64,000 bases of DNA from Sphaerisporangium sp040649355 (GCF_043197795.1 NZ_JBICTU010000033.1:1-64000); one strand, 5' to 3'. Positions 9,775-19,144 are shown, counted from the first letter of the stretch. Notes: generated by a model not told the origin, from the letters alone. A program made the numbers and translations.

Positions 9775-11038
9775 CGGTGATCGTGACCGGCCCTCGCTCG
9801 GGGTTGACGGCGGCACGCCAGGCGGCCGGGATGTAGATCGGGCGGTTCGGTACGAGCGTGCGGCGCGCGACCTGCCGGTGCAGCGTCCGCCCGTCCTGGA
9901 CGATCTCGACGGCGGGCCTGGGCACGAACCGGGCGGTCCACAGGATGAACCGGTCACGCGGGGGCGGCGGCCCGGCGGGACCCACCCGCCCCGGAGCAAC
10001 CCATTTGAGCGGTTCGCGCACGTGGACCGGCACCCCGGCCGCCTCGGGCACGCCCGAGAGGTACGCGGTCACCGAACCCGCGACGTGGCGCCCGTCGAGC
10101 GCCACCGCGTCGGCCGTCTCGACCGGATGCAGGAGGTTGCCGGCCGCGAATACCCCGGGCACCGACGTCCGCAGGGCGGTGTCGACGGACGGCCCCCGGG
10201 TCCCCGGGTCGACCGCGAGTCCACCGCGCCTGGCCAGCTCGTAGTCGGGCACCCAGTCGCCGGTGAACACGATCGTGTCGGCCTCGATCACCTCGGTGCG
10301 CCCGTCGGCACGCCGTACCTCGACGCCCTGGAGCCTGCCCCGGCCGATCAGCCGGGTCACCGTGGTCCCGGTGAGCAGGGGGAACCGGTAGCGCACCCCG
10401 GCGCCGAGCCGGAAGGCCGCGTACGACTGCTGGCGCGGCAGGTCGGTCACCATGGCGGCGACCTTCACCCCGGCGTGGTCGAGGGTCATCACGGCGGAGT
10501 AGCTGACGTGCTCCGCGCCGACGATCACCGCGCGGCGTCCCACACTCTGCCCGCGCAGGTAGACCGTCTGCTGGAGCATGCCGGTGGTGTAGACGCCCGC
10601 CGGGCGCGAGCCGGGGACGAGCCGGGCGCTGCGCGGGCGCTCCCGCGCCCCCGTGGCGAGCACGACGGCCCGGGCGGTGATCCTCTCCAGGCCCGAAGGG
10701 CTGGTCGTCTCCAGCGTGAGGGGGCCCGCCCAGCCGGTCGCCGTCACGCCCGTACGGACGGTGGCGCCGGACGCGGTGGCGAGCCCGGTGTAGTGCCGGG
10801 CGTAGGCGGGGCCCGTCATCAGGCGGTGCAGGTCGCGGATCCCGTACCCGGTGTGGTGGGAGTGGCGCGGGATGCCTCCGGCCTGCTCCTCCCTGTCGAT
10901 CACCTCCACGGGACCGGCGCCGGCGCGCGCCAGCTCGGCGGCGGCGGCCAGGCCGGCGGGCCCGGCCCCGACGATGAGGACCTCGACGGACCGCTCGCGG
11001 CGGCCTGGGGAGGCGGGTGGGATCTCGGGAGTCGTCAT
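9767..11038 (-). CDS. FAD/NAD(P)-dependent oxidoreductase of the glycerol-3-phosphate operon
   Basis: This 423-aa pyridine-nucleotide-disulfide-type flavoprotein starts at ATG 11038, which overlaps the previous stop as ATGA. The FAD Rossmann motif VLIVGAGPAGLAAAAELARA is at ~20-40. A second dinucleotide motif follows (RAVIVGAEHVSYSA, less Gly-rich than usual), and the second FAD signature is TSVPGVFAAGNLLHPVETAD. Such proteins sit beside the type-2 glycerol-3-phosphate dehydrogenase in many bacteria and probably pass its electrons to or from NAD(P). It is the last gene of the operon and its end overlaps the acetate-kinase-like gene tail to tail. Confidence 0.85.
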   Translation of the reverse strand: MTTPEIPPASPGRRERSVEVLIVGAGPAGLAAAAELARAGAGPVEVIDREEQAGGIPRHSHHTGYGIRDLHRLMTGPAYARHYTGLATASGATVRTGVTATGWAGPLTLETTSPSGLERITARAVVLATGARERPRSARLVPGSRPAGVYTTGMLQQTVYLRGQSVGRRAVIVGAEHVSYSAVMTLDHAGVKVAAMVTDLPRQQSYAAFRLGAGVRYRFPLLTGTTVTRLIGRGRLQGVEVRRADGRTEVIEADTIVFTGDWVPDYELARRGGLAVDPGTRGPSVDTALRTSVPGVFAAGNLLHPVETADAVALDGRHVAGSVTAYLSGVPEAAGVPVHVREPLKWVAPGRVGPAGPPPPRDRFILWTARFVPRPAVEIVQDGRTLHRQVARRTLVPNRPIYIPAAWRAAVNPERGPVTITVR

Positions 11039-12540
11039 GGGCTTGTCCCGCCGGAAGTCGTCTCGGTGTCCGGGCGCGCGTCCCCGGTACGTGCGTGGCC
11101 GTCGCCGTCCGCGTGGACCTGGCCCCCGGTGGAGGCGGCCGGGGGGTGGTCGAACAGCTCCCGTACCTCGGCCCCGCAGTAGAACCCCTGGCACCGGCCG
11201 TTCAGCGCCCGGGTCCTGCGGCGCAGGCCGTCGAGGGTCCGTGGCGGGAGGGCGCTTCCCATGGCGTCGCGGATCTCCGCCCGGGTGACCCGCTCGCAGT
11301 GGCACGCGATGCGCCCGTAGTCGGGGTCGGCGGCGATGAGGTCCGCCCGCTGGTACGGGCGCGGGAACGCCTCGCCGATGTTGGGCATCCGGGGTGGTTC
11401 GAGCTCGCGGCGCGGCCCTGCGGCGAGTCCTGCCTCCACCAGCAGGCCCATCACATGCTCGGCGATGGCCAGGGAAGCGGTCAGACCGGTGGACCGGATG
11501 CCGCCCACGCAGACGTACCGCTGCTCGGGATGGGAGCGGAGCTGGTAGTCACCGTGCTCGGTCGCCGCGCGCAGCCCCGCGTACACCGCGCTGACCTCCT
11601 CGTCGAGGAGCGCGGGCATGATCTTCTCGCCCTTGTCCCGCAGGAACGCCAGGCCATCGGACGAGGAGCCGGTGTCGGTCTTGTCGGTCAGGTCCTCGGC
11701 GGTCGGCCCGAGCATGACGTTCCCGTACACGGTCGGGGCGACCAGGACGCCCTTGCCGCGCGCGGTCGGGACGGGCAGCAGGATGTGGTTCACCAGCGGG
11801 CGGGCCAGCTTGTCGAACACGATCAGCTCGCCCCTGCGGGGCGTCACGGTGAACCCCCGGTGCCCGAACCGCCGGTCGAGCTCGTCGGACCACAGTCCGG
11901 CGGCGTTGACCACGTAGCGGGCGCGCACCACGCCCCGGCTGGTGCGGATCTCGTGCGGGCGGTCGCCGTCGCCCGCGACCACCTCGCCGACCCGGGTCGA
12001 AAGGCGCAGGTCGACGCCCGCCCGGACGGCCTCGGTGGCGAAGGCGAGGGTGGTGGTCCAGGGGCAGATGATGCTCTCCCCCGGCACGTGCAGCGCGCCC
12101 AGGGCGCCCGGGCCGAGTCGCGGCTCGCGCCGGTAGACCTCGTCCGCGCCGATGACGCGCGTGCGGTCGTACCCGTTGGCCTCGGCCTTGGCCTTCAGCT
12201 TCGGGAGGGCGGCGAGCTGCTCGTCGTCCCAGGCGACCAGCAGGGCCCCGAGCGGCTCCACAGGGATGCCGGTCGCCGCCGCGTAGCCTTCCAGCAGGTC
12301 GTAGCCACGGCGTACCAGGCGGGACTCAAGGGTCCCGGGGGTCGCGTCGAAGCCGGTGTGCAGGATCGCGGTGTTGGCCTTGGACGTGCCGTCGCCGACG
12401 TCGGCGGCGGCGTCCAGGACGGCGATCCGCAGGTCGTGGTGGGCCAGCTCGCGGGCGATCGCGGTGCCCACGACGCCCGCCCCGACGACCACGACGTCAT
12501 ACGCCGCCTGGTCGCCGGGACCCCCCGGGCCGTCGTTCAC
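11035..12540 (-). CDS. type-2 glycerol-3-phosphate dehydrogenase/oxidase (DAO + BFD-like)
   Basis: This 501-aa FAD enzyme oxidises sn-glycerol-3-phosphate to dihydroxyacetone phosphate. Domains: an N-terminal DAO fold with FAD motif VVVVGAGVVGTAIARELA (~16-33), substrate/FAD regions TSKANTAILHTGFDA and GGIRSTGLTASLAIAEH, then a C-terminal BFD-like [2Fe-2S] domain whose cysteines appear as CHCE and GRCQGFYC (~415-460). The last ~35 residues are a low-complexity Thr/Gly/Asp tail. This is the GlpO/GlpA-like architecture, not the aerobic GlpD. The GTG start at 12540 overlaps the glpK stop (GTGA), so translation is probably coupled. Confidence 0.88.
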   Translation of the reverse strand: MNDGPGGPGDQAAYDVVVVGAGVVGTAIARELAHHDLRIAVLDAAADVGDGTSKANTAILHTGFDATPGTLESRLVRRGYDLLEGYAAATGIPVEPLGALLVAWDDEQLAALPKLKAKAEANGYDRTRVIGADEVYRREPRLGPGALGALHVPGESIICPWTTTLAFATEAVRAGVDLRLSTRVGEVVAGDGDRPHEIRTSRGVVRARYVVNAAGLWSDELDRRFGHRGFTVTPRRGELIVFDKLARPLVNHILLPVPTARGKGVLVAPTVYGNVMLGPTAEDLTDKTDTGSSSDGLAFLRDKGEKIMPALLDEEVSAVYAGLRAATEHGDYQLRSHPEQRYVCVGGIRSTGLTASLAIAEHVMGLLVEAGLAAGPRRELEPPRMPNIGEAFPRPYQRADLIAADPDYGRIACHCERVTRAEIRDAMGSALPPRTLDGLRRRTRALNGRCQGFYCGAEVRELFDHPPAASTGGQVHADGDGHARTGDARPDTETTSGGTSP

Positions 12541-13988
12541 AGGTTCTCCTTCGTGTCCTCGGTGAGCAGCGCCCGCACGGCCGCCGCGTACGAGCCCAGC
12601 CGGTCAGCGGCCTCGTCGGCTCCGGCGCGGGGCTCGTAGACGGCCGAGGGCGCCCCCCTCCCCGTCGCCTCGCCCACCGTCAGGCCCGGGTCCAGGCCCA
12701 TTCTCGCCGCCGCCGCGACACCGAGCGCGGTGGCGTCGGGCGAGGCGTACACCTCGACCGGGAGCTGGAGCAGGTCGGCCTGGGTCTGCATGAGCACCGC
12801 GCTGCGGGTGAGGCCGCCGTCCACGCGAAGGCTGGTCAGCGGGCGGCCGAGGTCGCTCGCCATGGCCCCGGCCAGCTCGACGACCTGCGCGGCGATCCCG
12901 TCGCACAGCGCCCGTACGACGTGGGCCGGGGTGGTGTCCAGGCCCAGCCCGGACAGCGACGCCCGTACGTCGCCCCGCCACGAGGGGGCCGCAAGGCCCG
13001 CGAAGGCCGGGACGAAGGTGACACCGCCCGCGTCGGGCACGCTGCCGCCGAGCCGGTCGAGGTCCTCGGCCCCGCCGATCACCCCGAGCTCGGTGAGCCA
13101 GCGGACGGCGGAGGCGACCGTGTAGACCTGCCCGTCCAGGCAGTACGCCGGCCGTCCCGCGAACCGCCAGGCGACGCAGGCCGCGAGACCGGCGAAGGAA
13201 CGGACGGCACGCGGGCCGGCGTTGGCGAGCAGGAACGCTCCCGTGCCGTAGGTACACTTCGCGCTGCCCTGCTCGACGCAGCCCTGGGCGAGCAGTGCCG
13301 CCTGCTGGTCGACGAGCAGACCGGTCAGCGGGACGGCCGCGCCGAAGGCGTCCGTCTCGCCGAAGGCGCCGGCCGCGTCCACGACGGCGGGCAGCCGCTC
13401 CCCCGCGAGCCCGAAGATCTCCAGCGCCTCCGGCGACCACTCGGTGGCGTCGAGGTCGAGCAGCATGGTGCGCGACGCCGTGGACGCGTCGGTGACGAAG
13501 ACGCCGGTCAGCCGGTGGACGAGCCAGGAGTCGCTCGTCGTGACGACGCCCTCCCGGGTGAGGTGGCGGCGGAGCCAGGCCATCTTGGGCGCGGCGAAGT
13601 AGGGATCGAGCGGCAGCCCGCTGAGCCCGGCGAGGCGCCCGGCCTCGCCCGTCAGCTCGTCGCAGACGGACTGCGCGCGCCGGTCCTGCCAGACGATGGC
13701 GTCGGTCAGGGGCTCACCGGTCTCGGGGTCCCACGCCAGCACGGTCTCGCCCTGGTTGGCCAGGCCGACGGCCGCGACGGACTCTCCCGCCGCGGCGACG
13801 GCCTCCCGTCCGGCGTCCAGCACCGACCGCAGCAGCTCGCCCGGATCCTGCTCGACCAGGCCCCCGGAGCCGTACCGGGGGCGCACGGAGGTCTCCCCTG
13901 AGCCGATGATCCCGCGCTCCGGGCAGACCAACAGCGCCTTGGTGCCCGAGGTGCCCTGGTCGATCGCCAGGATGTTCGCCGAGGTCAC
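12537..13988 (-). CDS. glpK: glycerol kinase (FGGY family)
   Basis: This 483-aa FGGY kinase phosphorylates glycerol to sn-glycerol-3-phosphate. The start is GTG 13988, giving TSANILAIDQGTSGTKALLV with the ATP-phosphate loop, and overlaps the permease stop as GTGA. Other marks are AIVWQDRRA (substrate loop), the FGGY-type stretch GLLVDQQAALLAQGCVEQG, KCTYGTGAFLL, and the second signature LRVDGGLTRSAVLMQTQADLL. The length fits GlpK (~500). The active-site DQQAAL is as in glycerol kinases, and its place beside GlpO-type enzymes supports glycerol over other polyols, though that is inference. Confidence 0.88.
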   Translation of the reverse strand: MTSANILAIDQGTSGTKALLVCPERGIIGSGETSVRPRYGSGGLVEQDPGELLRSVLDAGREAVAAAGESVAAVGLANQGETVLAWDPETGEPLTDAIVWQDRRAQSVCDELTGEAGRLAGLSGLPLDPYFAAPKMAWLRRHLTREGVVTTSDSWLVHRLTGVFVTDASTASRTMLLDLDATEWSPEALEIFGLAGERLPAVVDAAGAFGETDAFGAAVPLTGLLVDQQAALLAQGCVEQGSAKCTYGTGAFLLANAGPRAVRSFAGLAACVAWRFAGRPAYCLDGQVYTVASAVRWLTELGVIGGAEDLDRLGGSVPDAGGVTFVPAFAGLAAPSWRGDVRASLSGLGLDTTPAHVVRALCDGIAAQVVELAGAMASDLGRPLTSLRVDGGLTRSAVLMQTQADLLQLPVEVYASPDATALGVAAAARMGLDPGLTVGEATGRGAPSAVYEPRAGADEAADRLGSYAAAVRALLTEDTKENL

Positions 13989-15523
13989 CGGCCACCTCCA
14001 CGGGACAGGCCGGGCTCGTGCCGCAGGGATCCCGGGGCCCTCCACAGCATGCCCCCGTAGACCAGCGCGCCCACGACGAGCGTGCCGACGGCGTAGTACT
14101 GGGCCTGGCGGAAGTCGGCCGGGCCGATCAGGATGACCAGCTCGTACGCCAGCCACAGCAGCGCGAGGGCGACGACCGGCTTCTCCCATCTGCCGAGGAC
14201 GAAGTCCCCGGGTCGGGCGGGGATGCGGTTGCGGGTGAACCAGTAAAGCAGCACCGTGCCGGCGTAGAGGATGGCGGGCATGAGCGTGGCCGCGCCGAGG
14301 AGGTTCGCCAGGGCGTTGGCGTTGAGCCCGAAGCCGATGACGATCGCGGCGCTGAGGCCGCCGGCGAGCAACGTGGCCCAGATCGGGCCGCCGGTGGCGC
14401 GCGGCACCCGGGTCAGCACCTTGGCGGCGGGGAGGCGGCCGTCGCGGGCCATGCTGTAGATCAGGCGGCTGTTGGTGACCATGATGACCAGCCCGCAGGC
14501 GAAGATCGACACGCAGACGATGACCAGGGCGATGGCCTTGATGACCGGGCCCAGGTTCTGGCCGATGATCGTCGCCACCGGGGCGCTGTCGCCGGTCAGG
14601 GCGGGGATGTCGTGGGCGGTCGCCACCAGCACGATCAGGAACAGCATGCCGAGGCCGCCCGCGACGAGGATCGAGCGCACCATGGCGCGGGGCACCACCT
14701 GGCGCGGGTTGTGCGTCTCCTCGGCGAGGTTGGACGCCGACTCCCAGCCGACGATCGTGTACGCGCCGAGCAGCGTGGCCAGCATGAACGGGCCGAGCCA
14801 GCCGTAGTAGCCGGCGTCGGCCACCGCTCCGGTGGACCCGAGCTGGGACCAGTCGCCCTTGCCGGCGAACAGGGCGGCCGCGAGCAGGGCCAGGGTCAGC
14901 CCGACCATGCCGATGACCTCGGCGCCCACCGCCCAGTTGTTGATCTTCGCGGTGATCGGCGTGGACCAGATGATGAGGATCGCCTGGATCACGAGGACGA
15001 CCAGGGTGACCAGCATCGCCTTGCCGGGGCTGAACTCGATGCCGAACAGCGGCAGCAGCGCGGCCTGGCTGAGCCCGTAGTCCACGGCGACCGTCACGAT
15101 CGACAGGAACGCGAACGACACCCACCCGAACCACCAGCCCACGCGGGGGTTGGCGAGGCGCGAGGCCCACTGGTACGAGTAGCCGGACAGCGGGATCTTC
15201 GAGGCGAGCATGCCGTAGACGAGCGCGACGAAGACCTGCCCGATCACGACGATCGGCCAGGTCCAGATGCCGCGCGGGCCGCCCGCGCCGAGCACGAACC
15301 CGAACGTGCTGAACAGGCCGGTCGTGATCGAGATGAACGAGAACGCGACCGCGAACGACTCGAACGAGCGCAGGGTGCGGGCGAACTGCTGGGTGTAGCC
15401 GTACGAAGAGACCAGCTCGTCGTCGGTCATGTCCGCCGAGCCGGCCCTCGGGGCGTACGCGGCGGTGCCGGGAACCGGGGACGGCTCAGGCGCTGAAGTG
15501 GTGGACGGGTAGTCCTCGGACAT
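13985..15523 (-). CDS. APC-family amino acid/amine permease
   Basis: This 512-aa transporter has 12 predicted membrane segments after a ~50-residue hydrophilic, Pro/Ser-rich N-terminus. The start ATG 15523 follows AAGGAG by five bases. TM1 (SFAVAFSFISITTGLFSTFGF) and the conserved GWESASNLAEETHNPRQVVPRA loop are typical of the amino acid-polyamine-organocation superfamily. It heads the glpK operon with a 4-bp overlap, an unusual partner because glycerol normally enters by a GlpF channel. An amine-containing glycerol derivative, or an ethanolamine/choline-like substrate released with glycerol phosphate, is possible but speculative. Confidence 0.85.
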   Translation of the reverse strand: MSEDYPSTTSAPEPSPVPGTAAYAPRAGSADMTDDELVSSYGYTQQFARTLRSFESFAVAFSFISITTGLFSTFGFVLGAGGPRGIWTWPIVVIGQVFVALVYGMLASKIPLSGYSYQWASRLANPRVGWWFGWVSFAFLSIVTVAVDYGLSQAALLPLFGIEFSPGKAMLVTLVVLVIQAILIIWSTPITAKINNWAVGAEVIGMVGLTLALLAAALFAGKGDWSQLGSTGAVADAGYYGWLGPFMLATLLGAYTIVGWESASNLAEETHNPRQVVPRAMVRSILVAGGLGMLFLIVLVATAHDIPALTGDSAPVATIIGQNLGPVIKAIALVIVCVSIFACGLVIMVTNSRLIYSMARDGRLPAAKVLTRVPRATGGPIWATLLAGGLSAAIVIGFGLNANALANLLGAATLMPAILYAGTVLLYWFTRNRIPARPGDFVLGRWEKPVVALALLWLAYELVILIGPADFRQAQYYAVGTLVVGALVYGGMLWRAPGSLRHEPGLSRGGGR

Positions 15524-15624
15524 GAACACTCCTTGGAGCAAGGTGAAGCGGGAGCGTCGCCTCCGTCGTGCGGTGGTCGCGCCGGTGGTTCGTCATCGGG
15601 ATCGGGATCATGGGGCGGGGGTCA

Positions 15625-16404
15625 TCAAAGGCCGGTGTCGTGCGGTCCGACGAGGCGCACACCGGCGGTCGCCAGCGCCTCGGCGAGACCTTCGTCGGGG
15701 GTTCCGTCGCTGATCAGGCCGGTGAGCCGATCGAGCGCGCAGACGTGCCGCGCCGCGATCACACCGAGCTTGGTGGCGTCGGCGATCGCGTAGCAGCGGG
15801 TGGAGTGGTCGAGCATGACCCGGCGGACGTCGACCTCGTCGGAGTGGAAGTCGGTCAGCCCGGCTCCCGGGTGAACCCCGCCCGAGCCGAGGAACGCCAG
15901 GTCGGCGTAGTAGTCGGCGAAGAAGGCCACCGTCTGGCCTCCCGCCAGCGCGAGGTCTCCCGAGCGGGTGCGCCCGCCGGAGACCAGCACCTCGATGCCG
16001 GGCCGGTCGGCCAGCTCCGCGCCCACCGGCAGCGAGTTGGTCAGCACGCGGCCGGTCCAGGTGACCGGGATGGCGCGGGCCACCTCGGCCACGCTGGTGC
16101 CGACGTCGAAGATCACGGTGTCGCCCGGACGCAGCAGGGAGACGGCGGCTCTGGCCATGGCCTGCTTGCCGGTGACGTTCAGGGCCCTGCGCTGAGCGTA
16201 GCTGTCCTCGACCGCCCGGGGGCGTTCGGCGGGAGTGGCGCCGCCGTGTACGCGCTCCACCAGGCCGTCGTCCTGCAGGCGGAGCAGGTCGCGGCGGATG
16301 GTCTCCCCGGAGACCGAGAAGAGCTCGGCGAGCTCCTCGGTCTTGACGCTCGGACGAGCGGCCACCTCGGCGGCGATGCGGCGACGACGTTCCGCGGGCA
16401 GCAC
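15625..16404 (-). CDS. DeoR/GlpR-family transcriptional regulator
   Basis: This 259-aa repressor-type protein starts at GTG 16404, six bases after GAGGAGG. The N-terminal DeoR helix-turn-helix (residues ~1-57) contains TEELAELFSVSGETIRRDLLRLQ and the ERVHGGA signature. The C-terminal sugar-phosphate isomerase-like sensor domain includes IFDVGTSVAEVARAIP and TNSLPVGAELADRPGIEVLVSGG. DeoR proteins sense phosphorylated sugars or polyols; glycerol-3-phosphate is the obvious candidate here. It is the first gene of the operon, 101 bp before the permease, so it is likely autoregulated with the glp genes. Confidence 0.9.
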   Translation of the reverse strand: MLPAERRRRIAAEVAARPSVKTEELAELFSVSGETIRRDLLRLQDDGLVERVHGGATPAERPRAVEDSYAQRRALNVTGKQAMARAAVSLLRPGDTVIFDVGTSVAEVARAIPVTWTGRVLTNSLPVGAELADRPGIEVLVSGGRTRSGDLALAGGQTVAFFADYYADLAFLGSGGVHPGAGLTDFHSDEVDVRRVMLDHSTRCYAIADATKLGVIAARHVCALDRLTGLISDGTPDEGLAEALATAGVRLVGPHDTGL

Positions 16405-16417
16405 CCGGCCTCCTCTT

Positions 16418-16475
16418 TGTGGAAACGTGTGGAATGTTGACTGGAAGTATGGATATGCGAGTTAACGCACGTCAA
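16418..16475 (-). promoter_or_regulatory. candidate promoter and operator of the deoR-glp operon
   Basis: On the minus strand a -35-like TTGACG (16475-16470) lies 18 bp before CATACT (16451-16446). Just downstream the hexamer-like TTCCACA is repeated with a 10-bp period (seen on the plus strand as TGTGGAA at 16418 and 16428). Direct repeats one helical turn apart between promoter and gene suit a DeoR repressor site. This rests on pattern only. Confidence 0.4.
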
Positions 16476-16594
16476 GAGGTGATTTGTCTGATTTTTTCGG
16501 TGCCGCTGAGGTGGGCAAGGGGAACCGGAGGGCCGGAGCGTGTTCGGTGCGGGGCTGTGGCGGGCCGTCCGGACCGGCGTGTGAGCATGGGGGC

Positions 16595-17611
16595 ATGGCC
16601 GAAACGATGACCGCCTGGGTGGTGCGCCACCCCGGTCCCATGGACACGCGGCCACTCCAGCGCGTCCGTCTTCCCGTGCCGGAGCCCGGCCCCGGAGAAG
16701 TGCTCGTCAGGGTCGAGGTGTGCGCCGTCTGCCGCACCGACCTGCACCTGGCCGAGGGGGACCTCCCGCCGAGACGCCCTGGCACCGTCCCGGGGCACGA
16801 GGTGGTCGGCCGGGTCGCGGCCCGGGGCCTCGACGCGAACCGGCTGGAGGTCGGCACCAGAGTCGGGGTGCCGTGGCTCCACTTCACCTGCGGAGAGTGC
16901 CGCTACTGCCTTCGCGGCGCGGAGAACCTCTGCCCCAACTCCAAGTACACCGGCTGGGACGTCAACGGCGGGTACGCCGAGTACACAACCGCTCTGGAGG
17001 ACTACGTCTACGAGCTGCCGGAGGACCGCCCCGCCGAGCAACTGGCCCCGCTGCTGTGCGCGGGGATCATCGGATACCGGGCTCTGGTGCACGCGGAGCT
17101 GCCGACGCGTGGCCGGCTGGGCATCTACGGCTTCGGCGCCTCGGCGCACCTCATCGCGCAGGTCGCGATCACCCAGGGCGCCTCGGTACACGTGCTGACC
17201 CGCTCGGAGAAGGCGCGGGAGCTGGCGCTGGACCTCGGAGCGGCGTCGGCGGCCGGCGCCTACGACGCTCCGCCCGAGCCCCTGGACGCCGCCATCCTGT
17301 TCGCGCCCGTCGGCGACCTGGTGCCCGTGGCGCTCGACGCCCTCGACCGGGGCGGCACGCTCGCCGTGGCGGGCATCCACCTGACGGACGTCCCCGAGCT
17401 GAACTACCACCGTCACCTGTTCTACGAGCGCACCCTGCGGAGCGTCACCGCCAACACCCGCAACGACGGCCGCACGTTCCTGAGCATCGCCACGCTCCAC
17501 CCGCTGGAGGTGACCACGACCCCGTACCCCTTCGACCAGGCGGACATGGCCCTGGCCGATCTCGCGGCCGACCGCGTGACCGGCGCGGCCGTACTCCACA
17601 TCGGCGGCTGA
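16595..17611 (+). CDS. zinc-dependent alcohol dehydrogenase (MDR family)
   Basis: This 338-aa medium-chain dehydrogenase starts at ATG 16595 (MAETMTAWVVRHPGP). The catalytic zinc ligands are Cys in CAVCRTDLH (~45) and His in GHEVVGRV (~70). The structural zinc lobe has four Cys in CGECRYCLRGAENLC. The nucleotide fold has GIYGFGASAHLIAQVA, with Ala where many relatives have a third Gly. It belongs with the zinc-binding alcohol dehydrogenases that include mycobacterial AdhA-type proteins and oxidises primary alcohols or reduces aldehydes with NAD(P). It is single, and convergent with the next gene (16 bp between stops). Confidence 0.88.
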   Translation: MAETMTAWVVRHPGPMDTRPLQRVRLPVPEPGPGEVLVRVEVCAVCRTDLHLAEGDLPPRRPGTVPGHEVVGRVAARGLDANRLEVGTRVGVPWLHFTCGECRYCLRGAENLCPNSKYTGWDVNGGYAEYTTALEDYVYELPEDRPAEQLAPLLCAGIIGYRALVHAELPTRGRLGIYGFGASAHLIAQVAITQGASVHVLTRSEKARELALDLGAASAAGAYDAPPEPLDAAILFAPVGDLVPVALDALDRGGTLAVAGIHLTDVPELNYHRHLFYERTLRSVTANTRNDGRTFLSIATLHPLEVTTTPYPFDQADMALADLAADRVTGAAVLHIGG

Positions 17612-17627
17612 CCGGCCGCCGCCGGGT

Positions 17628-18494
17628 TCAGGTGCGGCGCTCCGCGCGGACCAGCTCCACGATCGCGGTGATGTCGGCCTCGCTCCAGCCGCGTTCCGCC
17701 GCCTCCTCGTAGCGCCGCTCGACCAGGCGCGCGATGGGCGGCGAAAGCCCGGCCGACTCCGCCACCTCGTTGAAGAGCCGCACGTCCTTGGCGCCGAGCC
17801 GCGCGGCGAACCAGCCCTTGTGATCGCCGCAGAGGAGGTCGTCGAGGCGGTCGTGGAGGCCGGGCGCGACGGTGGGCCACCGGTGAAGCAGCTCGCGCAG
17901 CAGCTTCTTGTCGAGCCGGGCCGCCTCGGCCGTGCCCACCGCCTCGGCGATGACGGCGACTCCGGACATCATCAGGTAGTTGTTGAGCAGCTTGAAGGCC
18001 GACGCGCTCCCGGGATCCTCGCCGCAGTACCAGTAGGAGGAGAAGACCCGCGGCCAGATCGGCTCCAGCCGGTCCACGAGCCGCCGTTCACCGCCCTGCA
18101 GGCCCGAGGCCATGCCGTCGAGGACGGTCTGCGGAGCCCCGAGGATCGGCGAGGCCACGAACCTCCGTCCGGGTGCGAGGTCGCGGAGCTCGCGGGAGGT
18201 GTCCGGCGAGACGGTGCTCAGGTCGACCACGATCGGCCAGTCCGGATCGGAGTCCAGCTCGGCCAGCCGTCCCATGACGCCGAGAACGGCCTGGTCGTCG
18301 GCCAGCGACAGCAGCACGGCCTCCACGCCGCGCGCGGCCTCCACCGGCGAGGACGCCTCGACCGCACCGGCCTCGACCACCTCGGCGGCCCTGCCAGGCG
18401 TGCGGTTCCAGACCCTGACGTCGTAGCCGTGCGAGAGCAGCCTTCTCGCCACCGCCCGGCCCATGTGACCCGTTCCCAGTACGGCCACACGCAT
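17628..18494 (-). CDS. NAD(P)-dependent beta-hydroxyacid dehydrogenase family protein
   Basis: This 288-aa protein has the 6-phosphogluconate/3-hydroxyisobutyrate dehydrogenase fold. The N-terminal Rossmann motif is VAVLGTGHMGRAVARRLL (~3-20), followed by VWNRTPGRA; the Arg after Asn suggests NADP. The substrate loop reads FVASPILGAPQTVLDG, where canonical members have DAPVSGG. The catalytic Lys lies in ASAFKLLNNYLMMS. The C-terminal helical domain is full length. Imine-reductase-like members share this scaffold, so the substrate is open. It probably stands alone; the HIT gene ends 61 bp upstream in the same direction and could be cotranscribed. Confidence 0.85.
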   Translation of the reverse strand: MRVAVLGTGHMGRAVARRLLSHGYDVRVWNRTPGRAAEVVEAGAVEASSPVEAARGVEAVLLSLADDQAVLGVMGRLAELDSDPDWPIVVDLSTVSPDTSRELRDLAPGRRFVASPILGAPQTVLDGMASGLQGGERRLVDRLEPIWPRVFSSYWYCGEDPGSASAFKLLNNYLMMSGVAVIAEAVGTAEAARLDKKLLRELLHRWPTVAPGLHDRLDDLLCGDHKGWFAARLGAKDVRLFNEVAESAGLSPPIARLVERRYEEAAERGWSEADITAIVELVRAERRT

Positions 18495-18555
18495 CTGTCA
18501 TCCCCCCTTGCCGTGGTCGTCCGGGCCCTCCACGGGCCCGGAGGCAGCCGGGTAC

Positions 18556-19038
18556 CTACGCCGTCGGAGCGCGATGCGGGAGCATCACCGAGGTGGACGC
18601 CTCGGACACGAATGCCTTCATGGCCTCCCGCAGGGCCCACGCCTCCTGGTTCAGCAGCCGGCGATCCCGCGGCTCGCAGTCGGCGTCGACGACGACGTTG
18701 TCCCCCTCGAAGCGCGGGAACACGTGTATGTGGGTGTGGAACACCTCCTGGAGCGCGGCCTCCCCATCGCCGACCAGCACGTTGACGCCCTCACAGCGCA
18801 GTCCCGAACGGCGCAGCCCCAGCGCCACCCGATGGGCCACCCGCCACATGTGGGCCCCGACCTGCTCGTCGAGGTCCTCAAGCCCGGTGGCGTGCACACG
18901 TGAGATCACCAGGGCGTGGCCCGGGTTCACCGGGTTGCCGTCCATGACCACGATCGCCACATCGTCCTGGAAGGCCACGCTCGCTTCGGTCCGGCCCGCG
19001 ATGATGTCGCAGAACACGCAAGGATCGCCTGTGTCCAT
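18556..19038 (-). CDS. HIT-family nucleotide hydrolase
   Basis: This 160-aa histidine-triad protein has CVFCDIIAGRTEA at the N-terminus (the usual zinc-type Cys pair CxxC), NPGHALVISRVH in the middle and the active-site triad HTHIHVFPRFEGD (~98-110). HIT enzymes cleave nucleotidyl phosphoramidates or dinucleoside polyphosphates in the cytoplasm. The C-terminal ~45 residues carry extra helices and no recognised domain. The start ATG 19038 has GAGGG immediately before it, too close for a normal ribosome site, so initiation may be leaderless. Confidence 0.9.
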   Translation of the reverse strand: MDTGDPCVFCDIIAGRTEASVAFQDDVAIVVMDGNPVNPGHALVISRVHATGLEDLDEQVGAHMWRVAHRVALGLRRSGLRCEGVNVLVGDGEAALQEVFHTHIHVFPRFEGDNVVVDADCEPRDRRLLNQEAWALREAMKAFVSEASTSVMLPHRAPTA

Positions 19039-19144
19039 CCCTCAATGATTCTCTCCCCCGACCGGATCATCCCTTCCGGGGTGGCACAAAGAGTCAGCGC
19101 CTCCTGGCCTCCCGGCCTGGGAGACCTCCGGCATGGGTCGGCCG

